Origin: Akebia trifoliata
Lineage: Eukaryota > Streptophyta > Magnoliopsida > Ranunculales > Lardizabalaceae
Direction of reading: 5' to 3'
NCBI GenBank assembly: GCA_017979445.1
Contig: CM030719.1
Coordinates: 23,033,292 to 23,097,291, forward strand
DNA length: 64,000 bases
The position numbers and the translations under genes are program-made. The notes under the pieces were generated by a model. It saw only the letters and a list, made by a program, of their open reading frames with translations. It searched no databases and was not told where the DNA came from. Shown here in pieces: positions 20,793 to 32,446 of this stretch; the stretch's first letter is position 1; every line of letters starts with the position of its first letter.

Positions 20793-23000
20793 ATGAAGAC
20801 TACATTCTTCTTTCTTTTTCTTTCTTGTGCTTTTGCTTCTTATAAGAATAATGGGAGAAGAGATATCAGTAGCACCAGTAGCAGCATCAGCAAAAACACA
20901 AAGACTAGTACATGAAGCAAAAGCATTGCTGCATTGGAAAAACAGTTTGATCTCTTATTCTCCTATTATTACTTCTTCATGGACATGGTCTGACCATCTC
21001 ACCACTACTCCTTGCAATTGGATGGGAATTCTATGCAACAACTACTTGGACAGCATCGTGGAGATAAAACTCTTCAATTCGAGTCTCAATGGCACTCTTC
21101 ATCAATTCGATTTCTCGGCCTTCCCCAATCTCACCTCCCTAAACCTCACCTCCAATCTCTTGTTTGGAGAAATTCCAATTCAAATTGGATATCTTTCAAA
21201 ACTCATTTATCTTGAATTGAGTGCCAACAATTTCATAGGTATGATCCCTTCTGCGATAGGAAATCTCTTAGATCTCCATTACCTTGCGCTTGATGGTAAT
21301 TCCCTATGTGGTGTGATTCCAAATAAACTTAGTAATTTACAGAAATTAGAGTTCCTCTCTCTTGGTGATAACCATATAGCAGGCTGTATTCCAGTGGAGC
21401 TCTTTACTAGTCTTAAAAACCTCCAATTCCTTTCCCTCAGAAATAATTCATTGGAAGGACCCATTTCATCAGAAATCAAAAGTATCTTACCAAACTTCGA
21501 ATCCTTTTCCTGGGAAGGAACAAGCTCAATGGTAAGATACCCCACGAAATTGGCCCCCTCACTAACCTCACAATCCTTTCTTTATCTAATAACCCGCTTA
21601 CTAGTAGGCCCATACCATCTTGGATAGGTAACCTTAGGATGCTTGAGCTCCTAAATCTCTCGAATACAAGCTTAAATTCCATCATTCCCAATGAGCTTGG
21701 ATCTTGCACCAACCTTGCTCATCTTGACCTGTCATTTAACAACCTCTCTGGTGAAATCCATCCATATTTTCTATCCAATTGGACCAAACTCGGCACTTTG
21801 TTCTTGTCTAATAATAGATAATCAGGGCACATACCAACTGAGATTGGAATGCTATCAAATTTAATAGATTTGGAATTGTCCACAAACAATCTAAGTGGGC
21901 AAATACCAAAGGAACTTGGCAATTGCAATTGGCTATCATTCTTGAAACTCAGTGATAATGAATTAACTGGAGAAATTCCTGAAACCATTTGCGATTTGAG
22001 TTATCTTGAAATCCTTCAAGGTTCTCAAAATCAATTGGAAGGACCTGTGCCAAGATGTTTAGGTAGTTGCAAATACCTAAAAGTTCTGGACCTCGGAAGC
22101 AACAAGTTATATGATACATTTCCATTTTGGATGGAGACATTGCCTTTGTTGCAGGTCCTTGTATTGAGATCCAACAAATTCTATGGTCCCATTGGACGTC
22201 CTCAAACCAATCATGGTTTTCAAATGTTGCATGTTATAAATCTTTCTTCCAATAGATTTACAGGATCTTTGCCCACAAAATATTTCCAAAGCTGGAAGTT
22301 GATTATGGTGGTCAATGAGTCTCTGCCAAAATATGTTGAACATAATGCCTACTATAAAATCTCAGTGATACTTGCGATCAAAGGACGTGATATGGTACTA
22401 GATAACATCTTGACCATCTTCACATCAATCGATTTCTCTAACAATCAATTCCAAGGTGGAATTCCTGAAGTGATAGGGGACCTCAAATCTCTTATTATGT
22501 TGAATTTCTCTCATAATAACCTTACCGGTCACATTCCGTCATCGTTAGGGAATTTAGCACAATTGGAGTCATTGGATTTCTCGCAAAACAAGCTCTCTGG
22601 AGAGATTCCTCAGCAACTAATTCGCCTTACATTCCTTGCAGTAATGAATCTCAAGCATAATCAACTTGTAGGGAGCATACCACAAAGTAATCAGTTTAAC
22701 ACATTTTCAAATACTTCATATGAAGATAACCCGAGATTATGTGGGTTTCCATTATCAAGGCAATGCAAAGACATATATGCGATTTCTCCACCAACATCAT
22801 ACCAACAAGATGAGGTTTCAATGTCCGCTAGTGACTTTGATTTGAAATCTATGATGATCGGATATGGTTGTAGGATGGTAATTGGTGTTTCAATCGGATA
22901 TATAACTTTTTAGAAGGAAAATGGATGGCTCAAAAGGACTTTTGAGAGGAAACGATGCAGTCGAGGCAAAAGGTTGAAGATAATACATAGAGTCCAGTGA
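20793..23000 (+). pseudogene. Receptor-like protein (RLP) copy 3, nearly full length
   Basis: The start MKTTFFFLFLSCAFAS is a signal peptide. One extra C compared with the 18529 relic then shifts the frame into ...VHEAKALLHWKNSL, the LRRNT and LRR region. A 2-base gain near 21484 shifts it again. A TAA at 21819-21821 (sister codon TTA, Leu) and a TAG at 22911-22913 (sister TGG, Trp) follow. The order is LRRNT (CNWMGILC), LRRs, island (PTKYFQSWK ... ISVILAIKGRD), four LRRs, cap RLCGFPLSRQC, transmembrane (MIGYGCRMVIGVSIGYITF) and basic tail. The layout matches the intact gene at 32447 closely. At least four lesions make it non-functional unless some are assembly errors. Confidence 0.9.
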
Positions 23001-23420
23001 AATGGAAGATGAAGAAATGTAATAAAAAGAATGAGCTCTTGTTCAATTTAACATAGTCAGCAAGGTTTATTTCAAAATTTTCATAAGATGTTGTAGTTGG
23101 TAACATTTGTTAATAAAGCAAATTGTCTCTTTGCTTCTAATCTAATATTACCGACTCAAAGATTCAACTCCTATTTCTCCAAGAGTCCTAAGAAATTTGT
23201 TTGACACCTTATAAAGTTTTTCTTATTAATAGGTACATTTTTTCTTAGATCAGTGTTACCAAAATCTTAACCCAAAAATTTTGGAATAATTTTAAAAGTA
23301 TTGTAAAATAATTATAGAAATTGAAAATGTTGTCTTAAAAATCATTCTTTCGATGATTTAAATGAAGAGTCAAGACTATATAGAATTAAGGTTTTGTGTA
23401 ATTCAAAGAGTTATAGTGAT
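23001..23420 (+). repeat. RLP 3' flank, shared with 47675-48100
   Basis: The two segments are nearly identical from TTAATAAAGCAARTTGTCTC through TTCTCCAAGAGTCCTARGAA to GAGTTATAGTGATGATTGA, where homology stops abruptly in both. This marks the end of a duplicated block that includes RLP copies 3 and 4. Confidence 0.8.
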
Positions 23421-24428
23421 GATTGACCAATTATTTGCAGACTTGACCAATTTTTTTTTTTCAAGTAGAAATGCCCAAGCCTTTTTTTTTTATCTTTATC
23501 CGACGTGTTCCCGTAACGAGTTTTGTAACTGGATTTCCTTAATATTCAGCCGAGTTAAGTTGATATGGACTCACACTGGGCCGAATTAATAAAGGTTCTC
23601 CCAAAATGAAGAGTCCCTTTTAAACCTTGAGATCGAAGAAGTTGATTGTGCTTAGGAAGTTTTCTATTCATGTATTTCCCCAATTTGTTAGAAATCTCAA
23701 ATATACTTCTCCTCTAACTAAATCTCCATAGATTTTAATCCAAATCTAACAACGGATCTAGGAAATTGAGTATGTTTAGATAACTCTTTTTTTTTTTTTT
23801 AAAGTTGCCCATGAGATACCAATCACCTTCTTTTAGGGGCTTGGAGATGCTCAATCAAATCGTGTTTTTAGATGCCACTAGGCGAACTCAACAACCTTAG
23901 TAAGATAAGGAATCTTACAAGTTGGTAAGGCTACTCTTTGCCCACGAAGAGTCCGAATGAAACTGATTTCAGCATCTTTCTTTTTGAGTAGTGCTGGGGT
24001 GACACAAAATTTACTATAATTCTCACAACTATGATGTGGACATGCATACATAACCGTTGATGGTTTTTACTCGTATCGCGAGGAAGCACATCTATGGTTA
24101 TGTGCACATCCCATGTTTTAATGAAACTCATTTCAGCATTTTCCTTTTTTAACTGCCATGGAAGCTTTTCCATTCTGTCTTAAACACCAACTACGGTTTT
24201 AAGAAGGATTCTTCTTCTAACAAACAGAATGCGCGGTTGCTATTGACGATAAGTCCGATCGAAACAAATCTACCTTTGATGGTAAATTCAACTCATTTAA
24301 AACTCCATTTTAAAGAGAGTTCAACTCGTTTAAGGCTCTGTTTTAATGAAATTGCGGTTGAGATTGCCATTGTTTACGTCAGCAGATTGGATTTTAAGTT
24401 TAGAAAATTATCTACTTGAAGAAACCAA
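23421..24428. other. Intergenic with a foldback remnant
   Basis: 23955-24150 has opposed phrases (AATGAAACTGATTTCAGCAT, later AATGAAACTCATTTCAGCAT) and GAGTAGTGCTGGGGTGACAC, the outer-end sequence of the ELF4-containing unit. No gene is seen. Confidence 0.45.
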
Positions 24429-25636
24429 GGGCCTGTTTGGATACCAGGAGCAGAACTACTCTTCCAAAGAATAGGAGCTGAAGTACTCTATGGAGGAGCT
24501 GGAAAAGTAATTCTGTGTAGAAAGGGCGTTTGGCAATCAATTCTGTGAAGTACTGGCAGAAGTACTTTTGTGCTGGAAGTCTGTTTGGGAACCATACTGA
24601 CTTCTCATGACTTCTAGAAAAAAGACCAGAATACCCTTATATTATACCAGTTACTGTTTTTTATCTTTTAGTATCATAATATGCTTTCAAACTATACTGT
24701 TTTTGACATTTTAACTATAAATATTAATATAATATAATATAATATTTTAAATATTAAATATTAATATAATATGTTTAAATCCATTATACTCAAAATTAAA
24801 AAAAAAAATTGACAGACTGTTTTTGACATAGTATGACATAATATTAAAAAAAAAATTGACAGACTGTCTTTTAGTGTCATAATATGCCTTCAAACTATAC
24901 TGTTTTTGACATTTTAACTATAAATATTAATATAATATAATATAATATTTTAAATATTAAATATTAATATAATGTGTTTAACTATAAATATTAATATAAT
25001 ATAATAAATACTAATATAATATAATATAATATAATATTTTAAATATTAAATATTAATATAATGTGTTTAAATCCATTATACTCAAAATTAAAAAAAAAAT
25101 TGACAGACTGTCTTTTAGTGTCATAATATGCCTTCAAACTATATTGTTTTTGACATTTTAACTATAAATATTAATATAATATAATATAATATTTTAAATA
25201 TTAAATATTAATATAATGTGTTTAACTATAAATATTAATATAATATAATATAATAAATACTAATATAATATAATATAATATTTTAAATATTAAATATTAA
25301 TATAATGTGTTTAAATCCATTATACTCAAAATTAAATTTTTTTTTAAAATATTAATAAATGTTTCTTTCATTTGATTTAAGGGCAAATGAATTAGGAATA
25401 TTTTCATAGAAAATTAATAAAGCTAAGGGTATTTTGGTAAAACGAACCGTTAGATTTTGACTCCCCGCAAGATGAGTTTTGAGAAATAGGTTTTTTCGAC
25501 TTCTTCACAAAGAGTAATTTCTTGCTCTTGCGCGGAGTAACTCTTCGAAGGAGTTGTTCATCGAAACGCATCCAAACGACTTCTAACTCCCCGCAAGAGT
25601 CAGAAGTAGCCAAGGAGTCCTATCCAAACACCTACC
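24429..25636 (-). mobile_element. Large MITE, copy 2 (1208 bp, inverted)
   Basis: It starts GGGCCTGTTTGGATACCAGG and ends CCTATCCAAACACCTACC, the mirror image of copy 1. It is longer because a block of about 240 bp (TTGACAGACTGTCTTTTAGT ... AATATTAATATAATG) is tandemly repeated. The flanks show at most a 2-bp duplication (AA). Confidence 0.8.
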
Positions 25637-26084
25637 AAATTTCCCTTGCTTTCCAACGTATCAAAGAGTCCGACTTTGATTATGTTCTTCCACTTCAACC
25701 AAAACACTAACGTAGAGTTGCAAAACTCCACGTATCTTTTCTTTATAAATGATCCAAGATGGCTGCAGCAGGTTTACTTTAGGCAATTCGTTTCAGATTT
25801 TGAAGAAAGAACATTAGCAGGTATGTCCTCTTTCCTCTTCCTCTTCTTTCTTTTAATTTCTTTTATTACTAACTACCCACATCAATGGCAGCAGCAAGGT
25901 CTGGGCGAGTTGCTTGACAGATGAGAAGGTAATGAAGAAGACGTTGGCGTATCTCAGAGCTATGCAAATCGTTGATTTTATTCATGGACTTCCTCTTGAT
26001 GGCTACTTCAATCAGTTGTTCAGCGGCTCTCCAAGCTGATGTTGGCGTAAGAGGCTCTCCATTCTCATCAAGAAAATTGCTTCT

Positions 26085-26118
<34 letters not shown>

Positions 26119-27059
26119 TTCTCCTCTCGTTGGATCTATTGAAGTTGCTGTTGCTAGTGATGCTGCCTGTGCCAATGTAGCTCTTTCAATTCGGCTTCCA
26201 AGCCGCTGGGATACTCATCAAAGGAAATTGTGTTTGATTGGAGTAATAGCACACGAGCCAAAGAGAGTACATGGTGCACTCTAGATAAGTCGTTATGCTC
26301 CATTAATAGCCAAGCCTCGACTACAACGCGAGTAGTGACGAAGAGGCTTCTCAGCCGTTAAATCTTTGAATTCGAGGATCCAACGGTGTGAGAGCGGGGG
26401 ATTAACATAATTTGTTCTTTGCTGAAGATAATCTCTTGAATCGTTAAATCTTTGTAACGGCATTGGACGGTCATAACTTGATGCACTCCAACTGGAACTG
26501 TGGGAACTTTCAATTCTACCAATAAGAGATGGTTATTAGGCAAACATAGCAGCCACAGACAGTTGCAGTGATGAGCAATTGCTTTTTCATCTCTCTAACC
26601 TCCTAGAATAAGTTTGTCTATGTCAATGGCAGCAACATAGATGATGGCAACGGTAGCTATGGTGGATGAAGACCAAACTGAATTTCGGGTTTGAAAATCC
26701 ATCCCACAAGATGACACATGGTGGTTTGTTGATCTCTAACAGCATCATGATCAATTCACATATTTTTTTTTTCGTAATTTTCTCTTACTGACGTTTGACA
26801 CCTACGTACAGGAACACAAACCTTTGTTTTCTCTTTTAAAGTGGGATTGGGCAGGGGCGGAGCTAGTAAGGAGTTGGTGGGGGCAATTAAGAGATTTGGT
26901 CTTTATTATTGCTTCTCAACCACTTAGAGTTTCTCGACAACTTAAAGTTTCAGTCTCTATCATTACCAAAACAAAGTAATCTCCCAAACTTTAAATTTTT
27001 AATACCTTTTGCTCTTGTATACAATGATTTGCAATAAGGTACATTAATCATGTTTGGGG
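25637..27059. other. Unassigned region with weak coding potential
   Basis: There is a (CT)n tract at 26090-26125. Short frames such as [19 protein letters not shown] (about 25931-26037) and EVAVASDAACANVALSIRLP (about 26142-26280) are coding-like in composition, but I recognise no family and no full gene structure. Confidence 0.3.
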
Positions 27060-27770
27060 CGAACATTGTTGATTTGTCAGAAGAGTTGCATGATGAGAGA
27101 TGTACCAACCATGCGACGAACTCTTTGTCCAGTTAGTTGGCCAATCTCTAGCATAGCTGTTCATCAGTAGTACTTAGGAGGTGACAACGTCAACTAGCTG
27201 ACAGACGTCAATTGGCTAGAAAAATCACTTGAAGTAGGATTTGTTCAAGTAGAAGAACCATGCGACGAACTCTTTGTCCAGCTAGTTGGCCAATCTCTAG
27301 TATAGCTGTTCATCAGTAGTGCTTAGGAGGTGACAACATCAACTAGCTGACAAACGTCAATTGGCTAGAAAAAATCACTTGAAGCAGGATTTATTCAAAC
27401 AGAAGAACCATGCGACGAACTCTTTGTCCAGCTAGTTGGCCAATCGCTAGTATAGTTGTTCATTAGTAGTGCTTAGGAGTGAACAACGTCAATTAGCTGA
27501 CAAACGTCAATTGGCTTGCAGAATTTACGAGACTCAAGATTTGTATGCGTAGAAGATCCATGCGACGACATATTTGTCCAACTAGTTGGCTAATCTCTAA
27601 AGTAGTTGTTCATCAGTAGTGCTTAAGAGTGAATAACGTCAACTGACTGACAAACGTCAATTGGCTAGAATAATCACTTTACGTGAGATTTGTTCACACA
27701 AAATAATAATGTGACGAGCCATTTGTACAGCCAGTTGACCAAACTTTAGTGCTAGAGCATTATTGAGCAT
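27060..27770. repeat. Tandem array, about 4.5 units of 150 bp
   Basis: CCATGCGACGAACTCTTTGT starts units at 27109, 27258 and 27408, a variant starts at 27558, and a decayed unit starts near 27709. Each holds GTCCAGYTAGTTGGCCAATC and GACAAACGTCAATTGGCTAG. The spacing is 149-151 bp. It lies downstream of (on the minus strand) and possibly within the Gypsy fragment. Confidence 0.85.
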
Positions 27771-27994
27771 GATAAATTTTTTTATTCTTTTTTTTTTTTA
27801 CTTTTTTTTATGTGGTTGAACCTGAAGTAACTTTGCAGGCTGCCTACGTACCCAAAATGAGATCAAACCATAACATAGTTCAGATGGATAATGCTCTAAG
27901 TTTTGCTTAGAGCTCAATTTTTTTTTTTGGACTGTTCATAGTTTTAACTCATGCGAGTCAGGAGTATCATGTAGTTTAAGCTCGTACGATAATG
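27771..27994 (-). other. Gypsy-like internal non-coding DNA
   Basis: GTGGTTGAACCTGAAGTAAC and GGCTGCCTACGTACCCAAAA resemble phrases common in plant Gypsy internal regions. No coding sequence is seen. Confidence 0.4.
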
Positions 27995-28175
27995 AGCATT
28001 GTTAAATAGTTTAGGTTCGTGCTGAGGAGCATTGTCAAACAGTTTAGGCTCGTGCTGGGGAGCATTGTCAAACAGTTTAGGCTTGTGCTGGGGAGCGTTA
28101 TCAAACAATTTAGATTCGTGCTGGGGAGCATTGTCAAACAGTTTAGGCTCGTGTTGGGGAGCATGGTGAAACAGT
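27995..28175 (-). repeat. 33-bp tandem repeats, 5 units
   Basis: The unit AGTTTAGGCTCGTGCTGGGG plus AGCATTGTCAAAC recurs five times with few changes. On the minus strand one frame stays open and encodes the 11-residue unit APQHEPKLFDN. It immediately follows the gag relic in that direction. It is coding-type repeat rather than CRISPR: there are no spacers. Confidence 0.85.
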
Positions 28176-28179
28176 TATA

Positions 28180-29395
28180 CCCTGCTCCATGTCGTGGGCT
28201 CGAGTAGCTAGCTCTTCGAAAGTATGTCGTTTAATTCTTTTCAAGATGTAAAGGAGTTGTCAGTGCATCCTTTGAACACACATTTCGATAGTAGAAGATT
28301 GAGAAAGTCGATCCATGCAGTTAAGGGAAATATTTCTCCATTGCTCGATGTACTCGATAACTAGTTCAGCCTTCCTTTGTTTGACAGCGGCGAGTTCTAC
28401 CATACTCACTATTCTTCTAGTGCTGTAGAAACGACGAATGAATACTCTTTCAAGTTGATCCCAATTGTCTATTGAGTTGGGTTCCAAGTCAGTGTACCAA
28501 TCAACGCATTACCACGGAGGGAGCGAACAAATTGTTTCACCATGAAGTCACCGAATGTACCAGCGTTATTGTAAGTTTCAATGAAATGGGCAATATGTTG
28601 CTTTGGTTTGCCTTTTCCCTCGAATTGTTGGAATTTTGGCGGTTGATATCCCGTTGGAAGACGCATTTGTTCGATGCGTTGAGTGTAGGGTTTGGAATAA
28701 ACCAATAAGGACTGTGGCATGCCCCCATACTGAGCACGAATGGTGTCAGTAATCATTGTTTGTAGCTGTTGAACGGAAAATGAGGCAACAGACCCTTGTG
28801 GTGGGTCTCACGTAGTTTTGCGTGAGCCAGCATAGTCTTTTCGTTCTTCTTCATGCGGAGTCATGCACGCTTCGGGAGTGAATCCTGGAGGATGCGAAGG
28901 TCCAGCACTCGATTCATTCTCCTTGTCTTTATGCTCCAAACGACTAATAAGGGTTGCAATCTGGATGTCTTTGTCTTCCATTGCCTTTATTAATTTGTTG
29001 ATGGTGTCTGCCATCTGGGCAACTTGTTCCTCCATCGGTAACGTTCTAACTGTCATCACTACTCTGATGGATGTGTGAGTTTGTGACAAAGAAGTAATTG
29101 ATAAAGATCTAGATGATCCCTCGCTTGACTTCGAATCAGATCCAGAATTTGACGAGTCGTCTTCTACCACGTCCACCCACGATTCTTTCATGGTAAGTGC
29201 CATTTTTGTAGCACGTTTCTTGGAGTGATGTTGGAGAGGCTCCATTAGCTTGATTCCACCAGTCTTTGTCATTGTTCCTGTCACATGATGATCGCGACTA
29301 GTAACCTAGTCAGATTTAAGATTGGAAGAAAGGATTTTCTTACCTTTCTCAATAGCAGCAGATGCGATAGCGTTGACATTGCGAGATGCCATCGA
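28180..29395 (-). pseudogene. Ty3/Gypsy gag relic
   Basis: The frame starts MASRNVNAIASAAIEKGKK (29393) and reaches a stop. It resumes through an acidic/Ser region, a coiled segment (MADTINKLIKAMEDKDIQIA), PSHPPGFTPE, MITDTIRAQYGGMPQSL, the gag core (FEGKGKPKQHIAHFIETYNN, FVRSLRGNALIGTL), LERVFIRRFYSTRRIVSMVE, and LLYILKRIKRHTFEELATRA. A frameshift near 28480 and several stops, including a TGA for Trp near 28259, inactivate it. Pol is absent. Confidence 0.85.
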
Positions 29396-29469
29396 TGCTT
29401 TAGGTGATGTTCTTGCAGTTGACTGAAAGATGAGAGGTTGAGATAGTCCCATCGGGCGTGCCAAAAATT

Positions 29470-30280
29470 TGTCGACAATAAATTTCTACGGATCTACCTC
29501 GAGATCTGTGAAATAAGATCGCAAATGATTTTTATTGATTTTTTATGAAAAGTAGGTACAGATCTCAGTGTTTCCTCTGATTAACAGTTAAATACAAAAT
29601 AGTGATTACGTATGTAGCTTTTCTTCTCTCCGTGCTTCGCGCTTTATTGACTGAGAAGGATGCTTTTACGTTGTCTTTGCTTTGTGCTTAATCTTCTGTA
29701 GATGCTTCTATAGATCTTCTTCTCTCCGAGCTTCGCGCTTTATCGGTTGAGAATGTTTTCTTGACTTCCGGAGAAGGGCTTTATGCTTGATCTTCTCTTT
29801 AGTTGGAGTCCGGATCTCTGAAGAACCTTGCTTTATCTCTGGAGGAGGGCTTGAGAGCTTTTTCTTCTCTAGAGGGAGAGCTTCTGTCTTCTGAGAGAAA
29901 GTGATCCCCGATCCCCTCTCAATGAGAGAGGCTCTTGTATTTATAAATTTAAAGGTAATTTAGCTTTCCAATTAAACCCCCAACTTAAGAAGGCTTAATT
30001 GATTTGTTTAAAAGGCTAAATTTGTCCAAATCCAATTTTATGGATTTTATGGATTATTATTGGGCCAAATTTATTTATTTGGGTATAAGGCCCAGTATTT
30101 AATGTGGATCACTTGAATTTATAGGATCATGAGCTTTATCTGTAAAAGTCCAAAACCCAAACTTGTAGGAGGGCATGTTCCCATTTAATGGACTCAATTT
30201 GAATTTGAAGCCCATTAATAAAATTAGGAATTTTTATTTATAAAATTTGTAAAGGCCTCTTCAAAATTTTGGTGCCTACA
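29470..30280 (-). mobile_element. Gypsy 5' LTR (811 bp)
   Basis: On the minus strand it begins TGTAGGCACCAAAATTTTG at 30280 and ends TGTCGACA at 29470, with TG...CA termini. The following bases, TTTTTGGCACGCCCGATGGG, are the primer-site region typical of plant Gypsy elements. Gag follows. No partner LTR is found, so the element is truncated. Confidence 0.75.
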
Positions 30281-31180
30281 GTGATGAATGCAAGCGGTAA
30301 ATCATACAAGGTCTATACATGGTTAATGTGGCAAGGGTACAAAACCATAGATCTTTTTCTTCAATACACACAAGAAAAAAAATCTGCAGTTCTATGTGAC
30401 TTACAGCGTGTATTCATCATTATTCTTTAACTAATTAGGCTAGGTTGGTAAGATACAACGTTTAAAATTAGGGTGCATTTAGAAACAAGTCCTGCAAAAA
30501 GATCTATCAAGTAATTTTCTTTAAACAGTTCCACGTGGGGCATGTAAAATGGGTCCCACTACTGTTGGGCCTAGAAGTCAAAAATTAAAAAAAAAAATCA
30601 AAAAATAAACAATGGGCCAAGTCAAAGTCAATGGTTGGTATGCAGTCTTAAATAAAAGACGGATAAAAGTAGTAAAAGCAATTCGAACAATGTTTTTTAC
30701 AATAAAGAGTATTTTTTCGTCAAAATCTGACAAGTGTTGTTTTAACTAGTCCAAATTTTGTTGGGTCCTCCAATAGACTGAACCAACCTCTCATTTATTG
30801 AAAATTGACTCAAATCTTAATAAGAGTCGTGATCTCATCTTTTTTAATCCAAAAACAAGATCCGATGTCACATGCTTTTAGATAACAAAATTTTAAGAAT
30901 TTTGAAGAAAAAAAATTATTATTTTTCACTATGATTTATAATTTTAAATTTTGAGAGTTCGGTAGCCATCCATTTCGACATCTTGGATCAAGCTCAAAAA
31001 TGATATTGTTTTAAATATTTTTTTTATGAATATAAGTTTTTCCATAAAATATAGAAGGATGGTGTGGTTGATTGTCAATGTGATATATGACAGCCTTAAG
31101 AGAGAAAAATCAAACAATTGTTTGCCAGAGAGCATAAAAGATGAGGCATTGAAGTCATTTTATAGTAATTTATTAGGAAA
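30281..31180. other. Intergenic with dispersed repeats
   Basis: 30420-30520 holds the TTGGTAAGATACAACGTTT ... AGGGTGCATTTAGAAACAAG motif also seen near 11530 and 16140. No gene is seen. Confidence 0.4.
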
Positions 31181-32446
31181 GACTTAGGTCAAGAGGGTAT
31201 GTGGTAAATCACTTACCACAATCTCTTTTAAGTTTTAATGAATACATAGTGTTGTGACTGGAGAACATACTTGGGGTAGCTATGTAACTAAAATTAACAG
31301 TGGCACGTATGTAAATTCAATTGAGTCCAGACTATCTTTACTAACTTAGTATCCTTGGGCTGACGTTGTGGTATCATTCTTCTTTAACTGTCATTATTTA
31401 CTTTTAGAAAAGAAAATTTTATTAAGAAAAAGAAGCAATATTCTTTTTATCTGTCAGACACGGGTCTCTCGTTCCATTAATCCATTGTAAGAAACACATT
31501 AGGACAAGAGTCGAGACTAGTCAAACATAAGAGACACGTTGTGCTCTCTGTCTTCCATGTAATAATAATGTATTCGTATTGTCAATGCTCTTTTTCTTTA
31601 CCTGTGTCATGATTTTAAAGTAGAAACCCATCACCAAAAAAATATCAGTCTCTTTGTCTGTAGATTTCTAGGTTTATTTATTAAGTTTTCACAACTTTGT
31701 GAGTCATGTTGAAAATTCCTTGAAGTGCCTTTGAATTCTTCGAGTTCAAAACAATAGTTTGCTCTTTAGGATTTTTTAAATGTTTTTCCTCATATTTCGA
31801 GACTATTGCTAGTAATTCTCCATTCCTAGTGTTGAGCCAATCATCTAAAGACTAACTATTAGAAGAAATTCCCCACGGAGACCAATGGATCAAATCATCA
31901 ATCTCAACGATTTTAATAATTGATCTTAATGATTTTAAGAAAAAAAGTAATATCCTTTTTACCCGTCAAACACGGATCTTGTTCCATTATTCCAATAAGA
32001 TTCATGATAGAAGAAAGAAAACTTTATTAAGAAAAAAACGTATCCATATTACCCGTCAACATGAGTGTCATTGCATTATAAAGAATCCTTATTTTTCAAT
32101 TAAATTATATAATTATTATTATTTTATTTGAATATTCAATATTTTTAAATATTTTTTAATTAGATATATCTTGCTTTTATAAATTTTACCAATCTTAAGA
32201 TGATGGGGCCAGGAGTATGGTGCAAAACAACCTATAGCAAGGAAAGTTTTTCAAAAAGTTTTTTAGGTCGAGATAGTAGAGACACGTTGTAACATTGCTC
32301 TAGTCAAACGTAAGAGACACGTTACAGTGTGTTGTAGTAAAACATAAGAGACACGTTGTGCTCTTTGTCTTCCATGTAATAATAATGTATTCGTATTATA
32401 AATATAATATGGTTTTTGAGAGAGAGTCATTCAATTCAAATCAGTC
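31181..32446 (+). promoter_or_regulatory. Promoter region of the intact RLP
   Basis: TATTATAAATATA at 32394-32406 is the likely TATA box, about 40 bp before the ATG. The motif AAGAGACACGTT, which has an ACGT core, occurs at 31529-31540. It recurs within 90 bp at 32278-32290 (partial), 32311-32323 and 32344-32360. A second promoter-like block (AAGAGACACGTTGTGCTCTC, TCCATGTAATAATAATG) at 31529-31580 duplicates the proximal one. Related motifs precede the RLP relics at 10840 and 20645. Confidence 0.55.

Noticed and set aside
8077..25613. The same short protein (MATSDSCGELEV...) encoded at 8077-8286 (+) and 25404-25613 (-)
   Set aside because: Both frames lie inside the two copies of one MITE; shared repeat sequence explains the similarity, so a conserved small gene is not supported.
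27995..28175. CRISPR-like regular 33-bp repeats
   Set aside because: Units are directly contiguous without spacers, in a plant Gypsy fragment, and keep an 11-codon frame.
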